The notes under the pieces were generated by a model. It made no database searches. It was not told where the DNA came from and saw only the letters and a list, made by a program, of their open reading frames with translations. Position numbers and translations under genes: made by a program. From Cyclaneusma minus (lineage: Eukaryota; Ascomycota; Leotiomycetes; Marthamycetales; Marthamycetaceae): a stretch of 64,000 bases of DNA. Below are positions 24,686 to 36,510 of this stretch, piece by piece; within the stretch, counting starts at the first letter, position 1, and each line of letters begins with the position of its first letter. The stretch spans positions 62,001 through 126,000 of the forward strand of contig JAKZHN010000048.1 of assembly GCA_037179335.1 (NCBI GenBank), read 5' to 3'.

Positions 24686-25562
24686 ATTGGATGGATTGAG
24701 TGTTGGGGAGTCCTGGGTGCGCGAGAGCGCGGCAGCTGGTCTGCCTTGCATGGATACGAGCCATCAAATCTCTCTAGGCGTCGTTGTAAGTTGTAAGTAA
24801 GCTCGCTGCTCTTTCATTGTTGGTCTTTACTCCTTTTCAACCATTATCAGTGCGTTACCACTAGTACTTTGCGGACTGTCTGGTGTTACCATGGTACTTG
24901 GATATCCGGGGGTTGACGCGGAGCCAGTCGGAACGCGTACTGCGGTGTATAACTGCTAGGGCAATATATTACTGCCCCAGAAAAGACAAGATGAGGCGGC
25001 ACTTATGATAGCTCACCGAGGCTCATCATAGATGCACCACATAGCAAACTTATACCTGCAGGTCATGCAACACGGACTTTATTCCCCGCGTGTATACCAG
25101 ATCCTCCTGATCTGTGTCCCTTGGTTACTTTGGCATGGTCATGCCATCACCACTGTGATGAGTCTCATGGCCCCATCATCTTTCTGCCTTATCAACACTT
25201 GTACTGATTGGCTGCTCGGACAACTAGAATGGCTGGAAGTCTAGCTCGTACGGCGTTTTTGTCCTGAGAGTCGTTTATTGATTGGATTGTCGCGATCGTG
25301 GAAAGCTCGAGCAAACAGTCTGCTCCTCATCAACCTTGCTTACCTTCCTTCACCGATTCTTTCTCGCCGACTTGGTGTTTTTCTTCGAATCCCGAGGGGT
25401 TTCTTACAATGTACTTGCCCTCCAACGCCGTGTATCGTGGAATTCTCGACGAAGAACCCACTGACATTTCGCCAGTCCTTTTCTTCTGCCTTTCTTTTGC
25501 TTTTCTAGTCCTTCTTTATTTGCCACTTGTGGCCTTTCCGTCGGCATTCTACAGAGCCAGCA
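24686..25562. other. Intergenic region before the ABC transporter
   Basis: About 0.9 kb without a supportable gene. The part from about 25300 is T/C-rich and is probably the transporter's promoter and leader. Confidence 0.45.
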
Positions 25563-28500
25563 ATGTCTTGCAACATTTCTGTGGAATCCAGCTTCGGCCC
25601 CAGAGTGATAGGCTGTCTTAGCGATTTCGATTTCACACTGCTATTTGAGGAGACTGTACTGTCGATTGCCCCTCAGGCCATCGCGCTGTTGATCATTCTG
25701 TGGAGGATTTGCTCGTTGGAGAGGTCGAGGCATCCAAGAAAGGTGCGGGGTGGCAGCTTCTTGGGACGAGCGAAAGTGGTAAGTATATGAAACATCTACC
25801 CGCAAACTGCCAGTCAGATACTAATTCGAAGATTCTTCAAGTTTACCTATTCGGCATACTCGGCAGCACAGATCGGCTTTTTGATAGCAGTATGCGTTTC
25901 CCAGAATCCAAGCACGAGAGCGTCGGCCGCTTCTGCAGCCATTGCTTTGCTCTTCACTTCGGCTATCGGCTACCTTTCCATTCTCGAACACATGCGCTCA
26001 GTCCGCCCCTCCGTCATCTTGGAAACATACTTCAGCGTTTCGCTCCTTTTGGACATTGTCAGATGTCGGACGCTATGGCAGCTCCAAAATGGTCGCCCGG
26101 AAGCCTATCTATTTATTGCATGTACAGGCTGGAAAGCCTTACTCCTGGTCTTGGAATCGATCGAAAAACGGAAGCTCCTTCTGAGTGACCACGTGGACTA
26201 TCCACCAGAAGCGGTAGCTGGAACATGGAGCAGAAACACTTTGGCCTGGTTGTGGCCTCTCTTGATCCGAGGTTCTAAGCATGAACTCTGTATCGATGAG
26301 CTGGCACCAAATGATGAGGCGCTTCTGCCGGATACCACGATGGAGAAGCTGCAGAAGCGGTTGGATCGTTGCGACCGTAAAAACGGAAATTATTTGTTCT
26401 GGGTGTATGTGGTACATTACAAGCGATCTCTTGCCGCCGGCATCCTACCCCGTCTTTGCCTTGCTGGCCTCAGATTTGCGCAGCCCTTCCTGATCAACGC
26501 CACAGTAACATACATGGTGAATCGGGGTGATCCAGCTTCAAAGTATACGGGACCTGGTCTGATTGTTGCCTATGTCCTAGTGTATATCGGAATGGCCGTA
26601 AGTAAAAAGCTGTTCTCCGAGAAGCGAACACTACTGACAAGGTCCGCAGTTTGCGAATTTGAATTGCGGCCGGAAGATCATCCGAGTCATCACGATGTTC
26701 CGCGGAACTCTTGTTAATCTCTTGTTCCAAAAGACTCTTGAGATGAGCACCGCATCTCTCGAAGAATCAAAGCCCATGACGCTGATGAGTGCTGACGTGG
26801 CGAGGATCAGCGGCGGTCTGTCTCAGGTTCATGAAGTCTGGTCGAATGTTGTCGAGATAGCAATTGCTCTATGGTTGATTGAGAGAGAGCTGAAATGGGG
26901 CACGTTGGGTGCTGGCATTGTGACTATCAGTAAGCCTGCTCATCTGTTGATGATTTCGAATCCAGTTTTAACAATCTTTCTCTTAGTCTGTATTCTCCTC
27001 GCAGGAATAGTTGCCAGCGGAACATCTGGTCGTCAGAAAAGGTGGCTAGAGAAAATACAGAGGCGCGTGGCCTCGACGGCAAGCATGCTTGGCTCCATGA
27101 AAGGTGTCAAGATGTCTGGCCTGACCGATGACATGTCCGTAAACATCCGGACCCTACGAGCTACAGAAATCACCGTTTCTTTGGGGTATAGGAAGCTGCT
27201 CGTATATATTGCCTGTTTAGGTACGTTTTCAAGTCACAGGCATGCCAGGATTCGCCGCTAACTCAGGCTCCGAACAGCATATGCAGGTGTTGGGCTCACC
27301 GGCTGGGTGGCTTTCGCTGTTTACGGTCTCACTTCCAAGTTCCTGGGTGGTCGTGGGATTAACGAAACTACTGTTTTCATGGCCATGCCACTTGTGGAAA
27401 TCCTTGTCGCTGCCGTCATGCGCCAGATCGATTCGTTTTCGGGCATTATGAGTGTATGGGGAGCTTTCCAGAGAATTGGCCACTTTCTCGCAACGCCATC
27501 TCACGTCGACCCACGGCTGACCGCCGGTAACTCTCAAGAGATGCTTGAGAATAGCTTCGCTCTTCACACTAGCATTCCCGACGAAAAGCTCCGATTCAGC
27601 ACGCCCCTTACTCTAGGACTGGAGAAGATTGCCGAAACAAAATCTATGGAGGAAGCGTCCAATTGCATGGTGGCTCAGGTTTCCAAGGCTGGTTATCATA
27701 TTGAAAAGCCTCCTGTTCTCGAGTGCATTAATATCGAGTTCAAAAAGGCATATCACACCATGATCATTGGTCCAGTGGGTTGCGGGAAATCGACACTTCT
27801 GAAGACGTTGCTTGGCGAAACACCAGTTGCTATCGGCAGAATCATGAAGACCTTCGATCAAGTCGCGTACTGTAGCCAAACACCGTTTCTCATAAATGGT
27901 ACTATCAAAAGCAACATCATTGGTGCTTATGAGTGGGACAAAAGGCGGTACAACACTGCCATGCACGTCTGTGCACTGGAGGTAGACTTCGGACAACTTC
28001 AGACTGGGGATCAATCTATTGTTGGGAGTCAAGGTATCACCTTGAGCGGAGGTCAGAAATCGCGTATAGTATGCTCAAGTGTTCCCTCTTTTTTGTATGC
28101 AAGACGTTAACATCGAACACAGGCGCTTGCTAGAGCCGTGTATTCGAGAATACCGGTCGTCTTCCTGGACGACATCTTCGCTGGTTTGGACTCCGACACT
28201 GAAGAGAAGGTGTTTTCGAGATTGTTTGGCAAGAGGGGCCTGTTCAGACAGGAGGATACCACCGTGGTCTTGGTTACCAATGCTGGTTAGTGTCTTTACT
28301 CCTCGGGCAAACATGTAACTGACTTTGAGAAGTGCATCGGCTTTCTGCTGCGGATCATATTATTGCTTTGGATAGCAACGGACGGATTGTTGAGCAGGGA
28401 AGTTTTGATACGCTGAACTCCGGCTCTGGATACATGCGAAGCCTCTCGCTGTCCAAACGCAAAGCAACTTTGCCCGACAATGTGGAAGAAGCTCTAGCAA

Positions 28501-30804
28501 CGATTGAGCTCCCCCCTGTGTTGTTACAGAAGACTCCTGATGGGATAGACCGACGTCGAAGTGCAGGCGATTTAACCGTCTACAAGTACTACATCTCGGC
28601 ATTTGGTTGGTACAAATGGTCGCTACTGATGCTTTTCGCCCCCCTTTTCGGCTTTGGCAGAATATATCCTCGTGAGTTCAGTCCCCATCAACGTCAATAC
28701 TCCAAGCTGACTCCTTGACTCTTAGCTGTTTGGGTTCAGCGTTGGGGAGCGTATAATATGGCACACCCCAATGAGGAGCTCGGGTACTATATTGGCGTCT
28801 ACGGTATCATTTCTCTGCTGGCAGTCTTTGCTCTGTTCGCAGCTTGCTGGTAATGTTGCATTCGTTTTCTCCTAATAGGGTCTACACTGCTGATGGTCCA
28901 AACAGGCACCTCATCGTCAACATAGTTCCACTCACTGCGAGAAAAATGCATGCAGTTCTCTTGCGCACAGTCTTGAAGTTTGTGGCACATTCCAAAAACA
29001 CCCAAAACCTCTGCTGACATGTGGCTCTTTCAAGCGCACCACTTTCATTTTTCGCAACGACTGATGTCGGAGTTACCCTCAACAGATTCGGGCAGGATCT
29101 GGAACTGATCGACTTGGAGCTGCCTCTGGCACTTATAAACTGCATCATGAGTACGCAGGTAGATACATCCCCTTCTCCACGAGCCTCTGGCTAATGCACA
29201 GCTCAGTGTTTTCTATAATAGCAGCACAAACTATTCTTATTGCAGTCACTGGGAAATACGTGGGAGCAATTCTGCCTATCTGTGTCGGCATCGTCTACGG
29301 CGTCCAACACTTCTACCTCCGAACTTCTCGACAGATCCGTCTTCTCGACATTGAGGCAAAGGCGCCGTTGTTCTCGCAGTTCTTGGACGCCCTAGGTGGG
29401 CTTGAGACAATCCGTGCCTTCGGATGGGGTTCTCACTTCCTCGACGAGAGCAGACGCGCTCTTGAACTTTCACAGCGACCGGCCTACTTCCTATACTGTA
29501 TTCAGCGTTGGCTTGGTCTGGTGCTCGATCTCGTCGTCGCTGGGATTGCTATAGTGTTGATTACGCTCGCTGTCGTCGCCTCCGACATCAATCCTCATTA
29601 CTTGGGCCTTGCCTTAATCAACGTTGTCCCTTTCAGCTCCAACCTCAAGTTCTTGATCGCGAGTTGGACGGTTCTGGAAACGTCTATTGGCGCCGTATCT
29701 AGGGTGAGAGCTTTCGAATTGGAGACTGAGTCGGAGAACTTCTCAAATGACGAGGAGCGCAAAGCACCTCCTGGATGGCCTGAAAATGGTTCTATTGAAT
29801 TCAATGGTGTCTCTGCCGCATACAGGTAAGTCTATAAGCATGCATCCATGGACTGCGGGATCGAATTTACTAATCTTGAAAACAGGTCTTCTGAGAAGAA
29901 CGTTCTCAAAAATATCTCATTTTGTGCAGACAAGGGCCAACGCATCGGTATCTGCGGTCGAACTGGAAGGTTGGTCCGCAAATTACTCTTTTGCAATTTT
30001 CACACTGACACAACACGCAGTGGCAAGAGCTCGCTCACGCTAGCCCTCTTCCGCATGCTCGACCTCAACAGCGGCAACATTACAATCGACGGTGCCGACA
30101 TTAGCACAATGTCAAGGCAAGAAGTCCGCTCTCACCTTACAGCTATCCCGCAAGAGCCATACTTTCTCGCTGGCAATGTTCGCCTCAATGTGGATCCTTT
30201 CCAAAAGGCCTCTGACGACGAGATTATCCGCGCACTTATCAAAGTACAATTGTGGGATCTGGTAGAGAAGAAAGGTGGCCTTGATGTGGAGTTGAGCACC
30301 GACTTATTCTCGCACGGTCAGCGCCAGTTGCTCTGCCTCGCGCGCGCCATGGTACGAAAGAGCTGTATCCTCGTCCTGGACGAGGCAACCAGCAGGTGAG
30401 TAATATCAGAACTTTCCGCACAAAACCTCTGACGCATACACAAACTCCAAGAAAGCAGCCGAGAACAAGCTAACCTAACTGATTTCCACAGCGTCGATGT
30501 CAAGACAGACGAGTTGATGCAAACCATCATCCGCTCCGAATTTCCCACCCAGACCATCATCGCAGTAGCCCACCGTCTGCACAATATTCTCGATTTCGAC
30601 AAAGTAGCCGTGCTGGCTGACGGCAAGCTGGTCGAATTCGCAGCGCCACGTGATCTGCTGGCGCGGCCTGGGTCGGCTTTCAGAGAACTGTGGATTGCGC
30701 AGAAGGGAGAGGAGGACTTTGGTGATGAGACGGAAACGTTGGCTGACAGTGAGCGACGGGAGAGTGCTGCTACTGGCATTAGTGAGATGACGTTGGAGGC
30801 GTAG
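25563..30804 (+). CDS. ABCC (MRP)-type ABC transporter
   Basis: Fourteen exons join in frame to about 1493 aa: 25563-25778, 25842-26597, 26650-26929, 26987-27220, 27278-28068, 28123-28285, 28333-28671, 28726-28849, 28906-28977, 29035-29150, 29207-29825, 29886-29969, 30021-30395, 30492-30804. The order is an N-terminal membrane region, TMD1, NBD1, TMD2, NBD2. NBD1 has Walker A GPVGCGKST (~657), signature LSGGQ (~751) and Walker B VVFLDDIF (~774). NBD2 has GRTGSGKSS (~1265), a degenerate signature FSHGQ (~1360) and LVLDEATSSVD. Asp in place of the catalytic Glu in NBD1 is usual for ABCC proteins, which hydrolyse ATP mainly at one site. Fungal members export drugs, toxins or conjugates at the plasma or vacuolar membrane; the substrate cannot be read from sequence. 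The exon 10/11 junction is the least certain. Confidence 0.93.
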
Positions 30805-30950
30805 GGATAAATTGAGCCGGGTGAGTCACGTGAGTTTTGCTGAGTGCGTATGCAGGTGGGCATTGGATGCAATTGTTTTTTTTTAGCACTTAGAGTTGGG
30901 CTACAGTATACCCGAGAATGTTCCTTTGATATGTAGGTACTTAATCTTAA
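30805..30950. other. 3' flank of the ABC transporter
   Basis: A short spacer between the transporter stop codon and the first family A repeat. It includes a T run at about 30875 but no gene. Confidence 0.4.
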
Positions 30951-33570
30951 TTTCGAAATTGAAGATCTTTAAGCGAATGCCATGTGACCTATGCACCCAG
31001 CTCCATAGCCCCCCACCCCCTATAAGAACCTTGCCGCAGTGCACTTCTTGGAGACCAGAATCACCGACACAGCAATTAACTTGGACTTGCAGGCGTCGAG
31101 ACCGCAGGTAGAAGATTCGAGGACTGCTAAAGGCACTGTTCTACGAAACGAAGTTTACAGACGAATAGTTAAGCATTCCCTGGGCACCGGGAGGAGCATC
31201 AGAATCCGACAGTCATTGATGCCTCTGACAGCAGCAACATATCGCAACAGTACTTAAATTATCCAACGGTAGCTATTTGGGAAGTAGGCCATCTCAAAAG
31301 CATCAAATTTCTAGAGCCTGCTAGACTATGTTTCTTTCAACTTGTAAGAACCCTCTCATCTGTCTGTTATGTGGCAGAGCACATCTTTAGTAACTCCATC
31401 TTCTGTTATTCCTGGTCAGTTCCATGTCTAGCTCAGACGCTTTTTATAGCTCAACACTTAGGCAGGCGGTATGGAAGCTTTGGTGCCTCGAGGAAGTTAG
31501 ATGGAGTGAATCATGACTAAAGAGATGCGGAGAAGTGGAAAGCACGTGGTCTACTGAGTACTGACCTGGCTCGCCATCTATATTATCTACAAAACGGTGA
31601 CCACGCTACACTTCTTAGAGAATAAGAATTACTTGTTTTCCTATGCACACTAACTTTGCGCGTGTCGAGATCGCAGGGATACTGGGCGCTAATCCGGATG
31701 AACCAAGAAGCAGCATTTTTGAAGACACTATTCTCTCTCTGAGTTTGCAAATGAGTACTAAGCTGTTAGGTACCACTTGAGCGTATTCGCATTCACCAGT
31801 GCTTGCTTGATGCCTATGACAGCAAAACCTTGCAACGACGGTGCTGGAAGCATTTAGTGGTAGCTGTCTAAGCAATTCATTCTGAACTTAATTCAAACAC
31901 GTCCTAGGCTCCGAGGATCTGCAAGACTTTCCGTTTGCGAGTTCTTCCTGAACTCTGACTTGTCGCAGAGCACATATGGGGGGTGTCAATGATTCATCCT
32001 TTCTGACCATTCTTACGCCTTTACGGTCTCGTCCCCCTCTCTTAAGTTTGCCTATCCGTAATGGAGTTCTCCGAGCTGTTAGGGACGTAGGTGCTTGCAT
32101 TGGGAAGGCTAGCTAAGGCCCAGCTCTTATGGAGCTGGGAGGCGCTAACAAAGGAGCTAGTGCTGCTGCCTGATATGGCAGGCTGACACGAGCCCAGCTG
32201 GGCTTTTTGTAGCTCGAACATAAGGCAAGTGATACGGCAAGCTTTAGCACCCCGAGAAAATTAGTTGAGCTGAATTCAAAGTTTCATGGCTGAAGGTAAG
32301 GAATATTTCACGTGACATGCACACCGGGCTGCTTGCCATAATCGTCTATAAATACGTTGCTACTGCCCACCTCTTAGAGACCAGAAGTATTCGTTCGAAA
32401 GTTTTGCATTTACGATCGAGTTCGATCTTGCACGCATCGAGATCACAAGGATACCTTGCTGGGCGCTATTTCAAATGAACCAAGAAACGTAGATGCTGAA
32501 GACACTGTTCTCTGGACCGGAGTGTATGATGAGTGTTGAATAATGTATCACCCCTGACAGTAAAGAGAATGAGAAGTGCTTGCTGGTTACGACAGCACAA
32601 ACATGTCATGACAGTGATAGGACCATCCAGCGGTAGATGTTTATGGAAGCCCATTCCAAACTTGAAACGCATCGTACTGCTAGAACCTGCAAGACAGTAG
32701 GACTTAACATTTTAAGTGTCTCCATGAGCTGTTTATTTGGTGAGAGAGAGCACAGGAATTTCCTCTTTAGATTCTTTTTTGAATCGTTGGTAGTCTCACG
32801 CCCATCCTAATCCTCTTTATATATCTTTACCTCAAGCGGTAGAAGCCTTAGTGTCCTTCGCAAGTCGGTTCGCCGAACCAGAGCTTCCTGGCTGAATCCA
32901 AGTGAATGTCACGTGGCTTGCAGACCTGCCTCGTTGTCCAGAGACCTATAAAAGGGTGGCTACAGTCCACTTCCTGGAGACCAGAATCACAAAAAGCGAC
33001 CACGGAACCGAACTGTGTCGAGATTACAGAAACACTCATTGCTAAGCTGGATCACGAAGAAATCGTTTTGCTGAAGACACTGTTCTGTAGACCGAATGTA
33101 TAAACGAGTACTTAATACCCCCCTAAGTATAATGAGCAACGGCAGTACCTGTCGGCTACGACAGTAGCAACATGTTATAACAGTGGTAGAATCATCCAGC
33201 GGCAGCTTAGTATCAAGACACGCGACAAAACGTTTCAAACGCATTGTAGTCGTGAAATCTGTAAGATTCTGCATTTTGAGAACCCTCGAGCAGAGCATAG
33301 GTGGGGTCCCAGGAGCAATCGTATTTTCACTTGTTCTCGCGTCCAGACAAGGTAGCTTTTTATAGCTCGATCTTAAGGTCGTCATGTGCCTCGAGAAAGT
33401 TTGATTTGCTGAACTAGGGCTGACTACCTAGCTGCGGACAAGGGAAAAGTAATGTGACTCGCAGACTTGTCTGGAAACCGAGTACCGAAGGTCCATAAAT
33501 ATGTGGACCAAATCTACTTCTTGGAGACTAGCATGAGGCTCAGTGGTGACCTTGAATGATGAAATGGGAT
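30950..33570 (+). repeat. Degenerate tandem array, family A (about 5 units of 550-760 bp)
   Basis: Each unit has the same ordered blocks. First comes a CACGTG-like box: CATGTG 30981, CACGTG 31543, 32309 and 32911, and AATGTG 33451. Then 35-43 bp later comes a TATA-like box at 31021, 31579, 32347, 32946 and 33494. Next is a block resembling CACTTCTTGGAGACCAGAA, then GAAGACACTGTTCT, then an inverted TGTCGTT doublet at about 31224, 31811, 32585 and 33155, then a block resembling ATCCAGCGGTAGCTT. Blocks like AGCTTTTTATAGCTCGA and GGTGCCTCGAGAAAGTT separate the units. The fifth unit is truncated or too diverged to show the doublet. No shared peptide is encoded. Whether the units are transcribed is not known; I infer repeated promoter-bearing units because the order and spacing persist despite strong divergence. 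Confidence 0.75.
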
Positions 33571-34132
33571 TGCTAATAGCAGGGTGAGCTTCACATGCTA
33601 GCTAAGAGCTGAGACATGATCCGGGGTCATCTGATGCTCCGGCGAGTGTGGGGTAGCCTTGACATGTGAAGGCCCGGGCTCGCGGTGAACACGACGGTTC
33701 AATCTCTTTTGTCAGCAACCAGACCTGGAAAATACAAGCAGCTTAATTGGCAGTAGTAATGAGAAAAAGCGTCGTCGTATTCGTGAATTTTAGCAATTCT
33801 TAGCACTGAGGCGTTTTGATAGAAAATGGCTTTTCTTCCCCAGAAAATCACACCTCGTGAGCAGGGAAACAGCGTCTCGGCGTCGATCTAGAAAGGCTGG
33901 ACGCGCTGACATAATCAAGCCTGGCCAATCAGGGCGCAGACGTTACAACAATAGGCCGGGCCGAGGCAATTGACCCCAGGAAATCAGGTCGAGCTAAGGT
34001 TCACAGGTCAAAACCCCCCGGTGGCGCTGAGCTTCAAACGACCTGAGCGAGAGAGACTTGGACAAAAGCCTGAGACCTCCCCGTCCTCTGTCAATTCCGA
34101 AACTGTTCATTCATTCTCTATACTACGCAAAG
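33571..34132. other. Spacer and probable promoter of the fumarate reductase gene
   Basis: About 560 bases between array A and the fumarate reductase ATG. No gene is seen. Traces of the A doublet may remain around 33690-33720 but are too weak to call. Confidence 0.4.
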
Positions 34133-36316
34133 ATGACTCCGAGAGTTATTGTTGTCGGTGGTGGATGTAAGCAATCCGAGAAAGCAACGGCGCATCGTTT
34201 GCGCTTAATGAAAACATCATGATATTGCGAGAAAATGGAAGCTGACATCCTCCTCTACAGTGTCCGGCCTGAGTGCCGCCCATACCATTTACCTCGCCGG
34301 TGGAAACGTTCTCGTGCTGGACAAGAATGGTCAGCCGCTCCGGCCCTCCCGAATTTCGTCGTTGCCAATACTAATCCCCATCTACAGGTTTCTTCGGTGG
34401 AAACAGTACCAAGGCTGTCAGTATCCCCTTTATCCGACATCTGCCATTCCGACGGGACATATTTCTGACCTGACACAGACTTCTGGAATCAACGGAGCTC
34501 TCACCCGAACTCAAGTCGACACCAAAATCGCCGACAGCGTAAAGCAATTCTACGATGATACCCTCAAATCTGCCAGAGACAAGGCGCGACCGGATCTCAT
34601 CAAGGTCCTGACCTACAAGTCCGCTGCTGCTGTTGAGTGGCTGCAGGATGTCTTCAACCTTGACCTGACTCTCGTATCGCGACTTGGGTATGTTTTGTCT
34701 GCCTCATCACACTTCTACAAGTTCTTAACACTTTATATAGTGGACACTCCCAACCGAGAACCCACCGTGGTCATGATGCCAAGTTCCCTGGTATGGCCAT
34801 TACATATGCTTTGATGCAAAGACTCGAGGAACTCGCCGAGAACGAGCCCGAACGTGTGCAGATCATCAAGAAAGCACGAGTTACCGGCATCAACAAGGAG
34901 GGGAACAAGATCACTGGTGTCAAATATGAGTTCGGCGGCGAGAGCAACTCGGTTGATGGACCAGTCATCTTGGCCACTGGTGGTTACGCCGCTGACTTCA
35001 CTGAGGACTCGCTGTTGAAGAAACACAGGCCAGACACTTTCGACCTGGCAACCACCAACGGTGGCCACGCTACCGGTGACGGACAAAAGATGGTCATGGC
35101 CATTGGCGGAAACGGCATTGATATGGACAAGGTCCAAGTCCACCCAACAGGTCTCGTAGACCCCAAGGACCCCGGATCCAAGTGGAAGTTCTTGGCCGCC
35201 GAGGCTCTTCGTGGCGAGGGTGGTCTCCTCCTCAACGGAGAGGGCAACCGCTTCGCCGACGAGCTCGGCCACCGAGATTATGTCTCTGGTGAGATGTGGA
35301 AGCAAAAGGAGCAGGGCAAGTGGCCCATCCGTCTCCTCCTCAACTCCAAAGCCTCCAACGTCCTCGACTTCCACACCAGGCATTACTCCGGCCGTGGTCT
35401 GATGAAGAAGATGACCGGCAAGGAGCTTGCTAAGGAAATCGGTTGCTCCCCTGAGCATCTTCAGAAGACTTTCAGCACCTACAACGAGATTGCCGAGGGC
35501 AAGCAAAAGGACCCCTTCGGCAAGAAGTTCTTCCACAACGGCCCTGTCAACATCGACGATGACTTCCACGTCGCCGTCATGGAGCCCGTTCTCCATTTCA
35601 CTATGGGTGGTATTGAAATCAACGACAAAGCCCAGATTCTCAACTCCGAAGGCAAGCCCTTTGAGGGTCTTTACGCCTGCGGTGAGCTCGCAGGTGGTGT
35701 CCACGGTGCCAACCGTCTCGGTGGTTCTTCGCTGCTCGGCTGTGTCGTGTACGGTCGTGTTGCCGGTGACACAGCCAGCAACTACATGTTCCAGCAAGCG
35801 CTCAGCGGCGGCGTCGCCTCCGCCTCGCAGCGTCTAGGCCAAATCTCCCTGCACATCGACCCCTCCACCCCCGGCAAGATCTCCGTCGAATGGGGGTCTG
35901 GCGCCAGCGCCAGCGACTCTTCTTCCTCCGGCAGCGGCTCCGTCCAAGACAAGCAGTCTCAGAACTCTGCCGGGCCAGTGATGAAAGGCTCCAAGGCCGA
36001 CAGTAAAGACCCCGGCAAAGTCACCAAGCCCACCAACCCCAAAGACTTCAAGATCCCCACAAAAGAATACACAATGGAAGAAGTAGCAAAGCACAACAAG
36101 AAAGAAGATCTCTGGGTTGTGGTCAAGGGGATTGTGATGGATGTGAGCGATTGGTTGGATGAGCATCCGGGTGGACCGCAGGCGTTGATGAACTTTATGG
36201 GGAGGGATGCGACGGAGGAGTTTGAGATGTTGCATGACGATGAGGTGATTCCTAAGTATGCGGCTAGTCAGGTTATTGGGAGGGTTAAGGGGACGGATCC
36301 GGTGCTTGATTTGTAG
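34133..36316 (+). CDS. OSM1: Soluble fumarate reductase with C-terminal cytochrome b5 domain
   Basis: Five exons (34133-34166, 34261-34329, 34388-34416, 34479-34687, 34741-36316) encode about 638 aa. The N-terminal FAD-binding dinucleotide motif is VIVVGGGLSGLSAAH, followed by GFFGGNSTKA and TSGING of the flavocytochrome c/fumarate reductase family. Substrate-site segments include HPTGLVD and FTMGGIEIN, and LYACGELAGGVHGANRLGG lies near the flavin. After a Ser/Lys-rich linker comes a cytochrome b5 fold with heme ligand HPGG (~588) and the second His in EMLHDD (~610). The enzyme reduces fumarate to succinate and helps reoxidise FADH2 when oxygen is limiting; yeast Osm1/Frd1 lack the b5 tail, which is common in filamentous fungi. 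No targeting peptide is evident, so a cytosolic location is likely. One exon is only 29 nt. Confidence 0.95.
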
Positions 36317-36510
36317 GGAGGGGAAGGGTGATGACGTGGGGAATGGGAGGAGAAATTGAAATTGGGGGAATGGGTGGGAAATGGGAATAGGAATGGGAAT
36401 TGTCTTGTATGACTTTATGGCTAGGCATTGTTTTTCCTGCAACGAAATGGAACTTTGGATTATGACTTTGATCACTTGATTTCGATACAGATATGCCATT
36501 GAAGTTCGTT
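36317..36510. other. 3' flank of fumarate reductase gene
   Basis: A short G/A-rich 3' region with repeated GGGAATGGGA-like runs (about 36335-36400), probably the 3' UTR. No gene is seen. Confidence 0.4.

Noticed and set aside
34733..35797. 354-codon minus-strand ORF opposite the fumarate reductase
   Set aside because: It mirrors the codon bias of the real gene on the other strand and its peptide shows no family.
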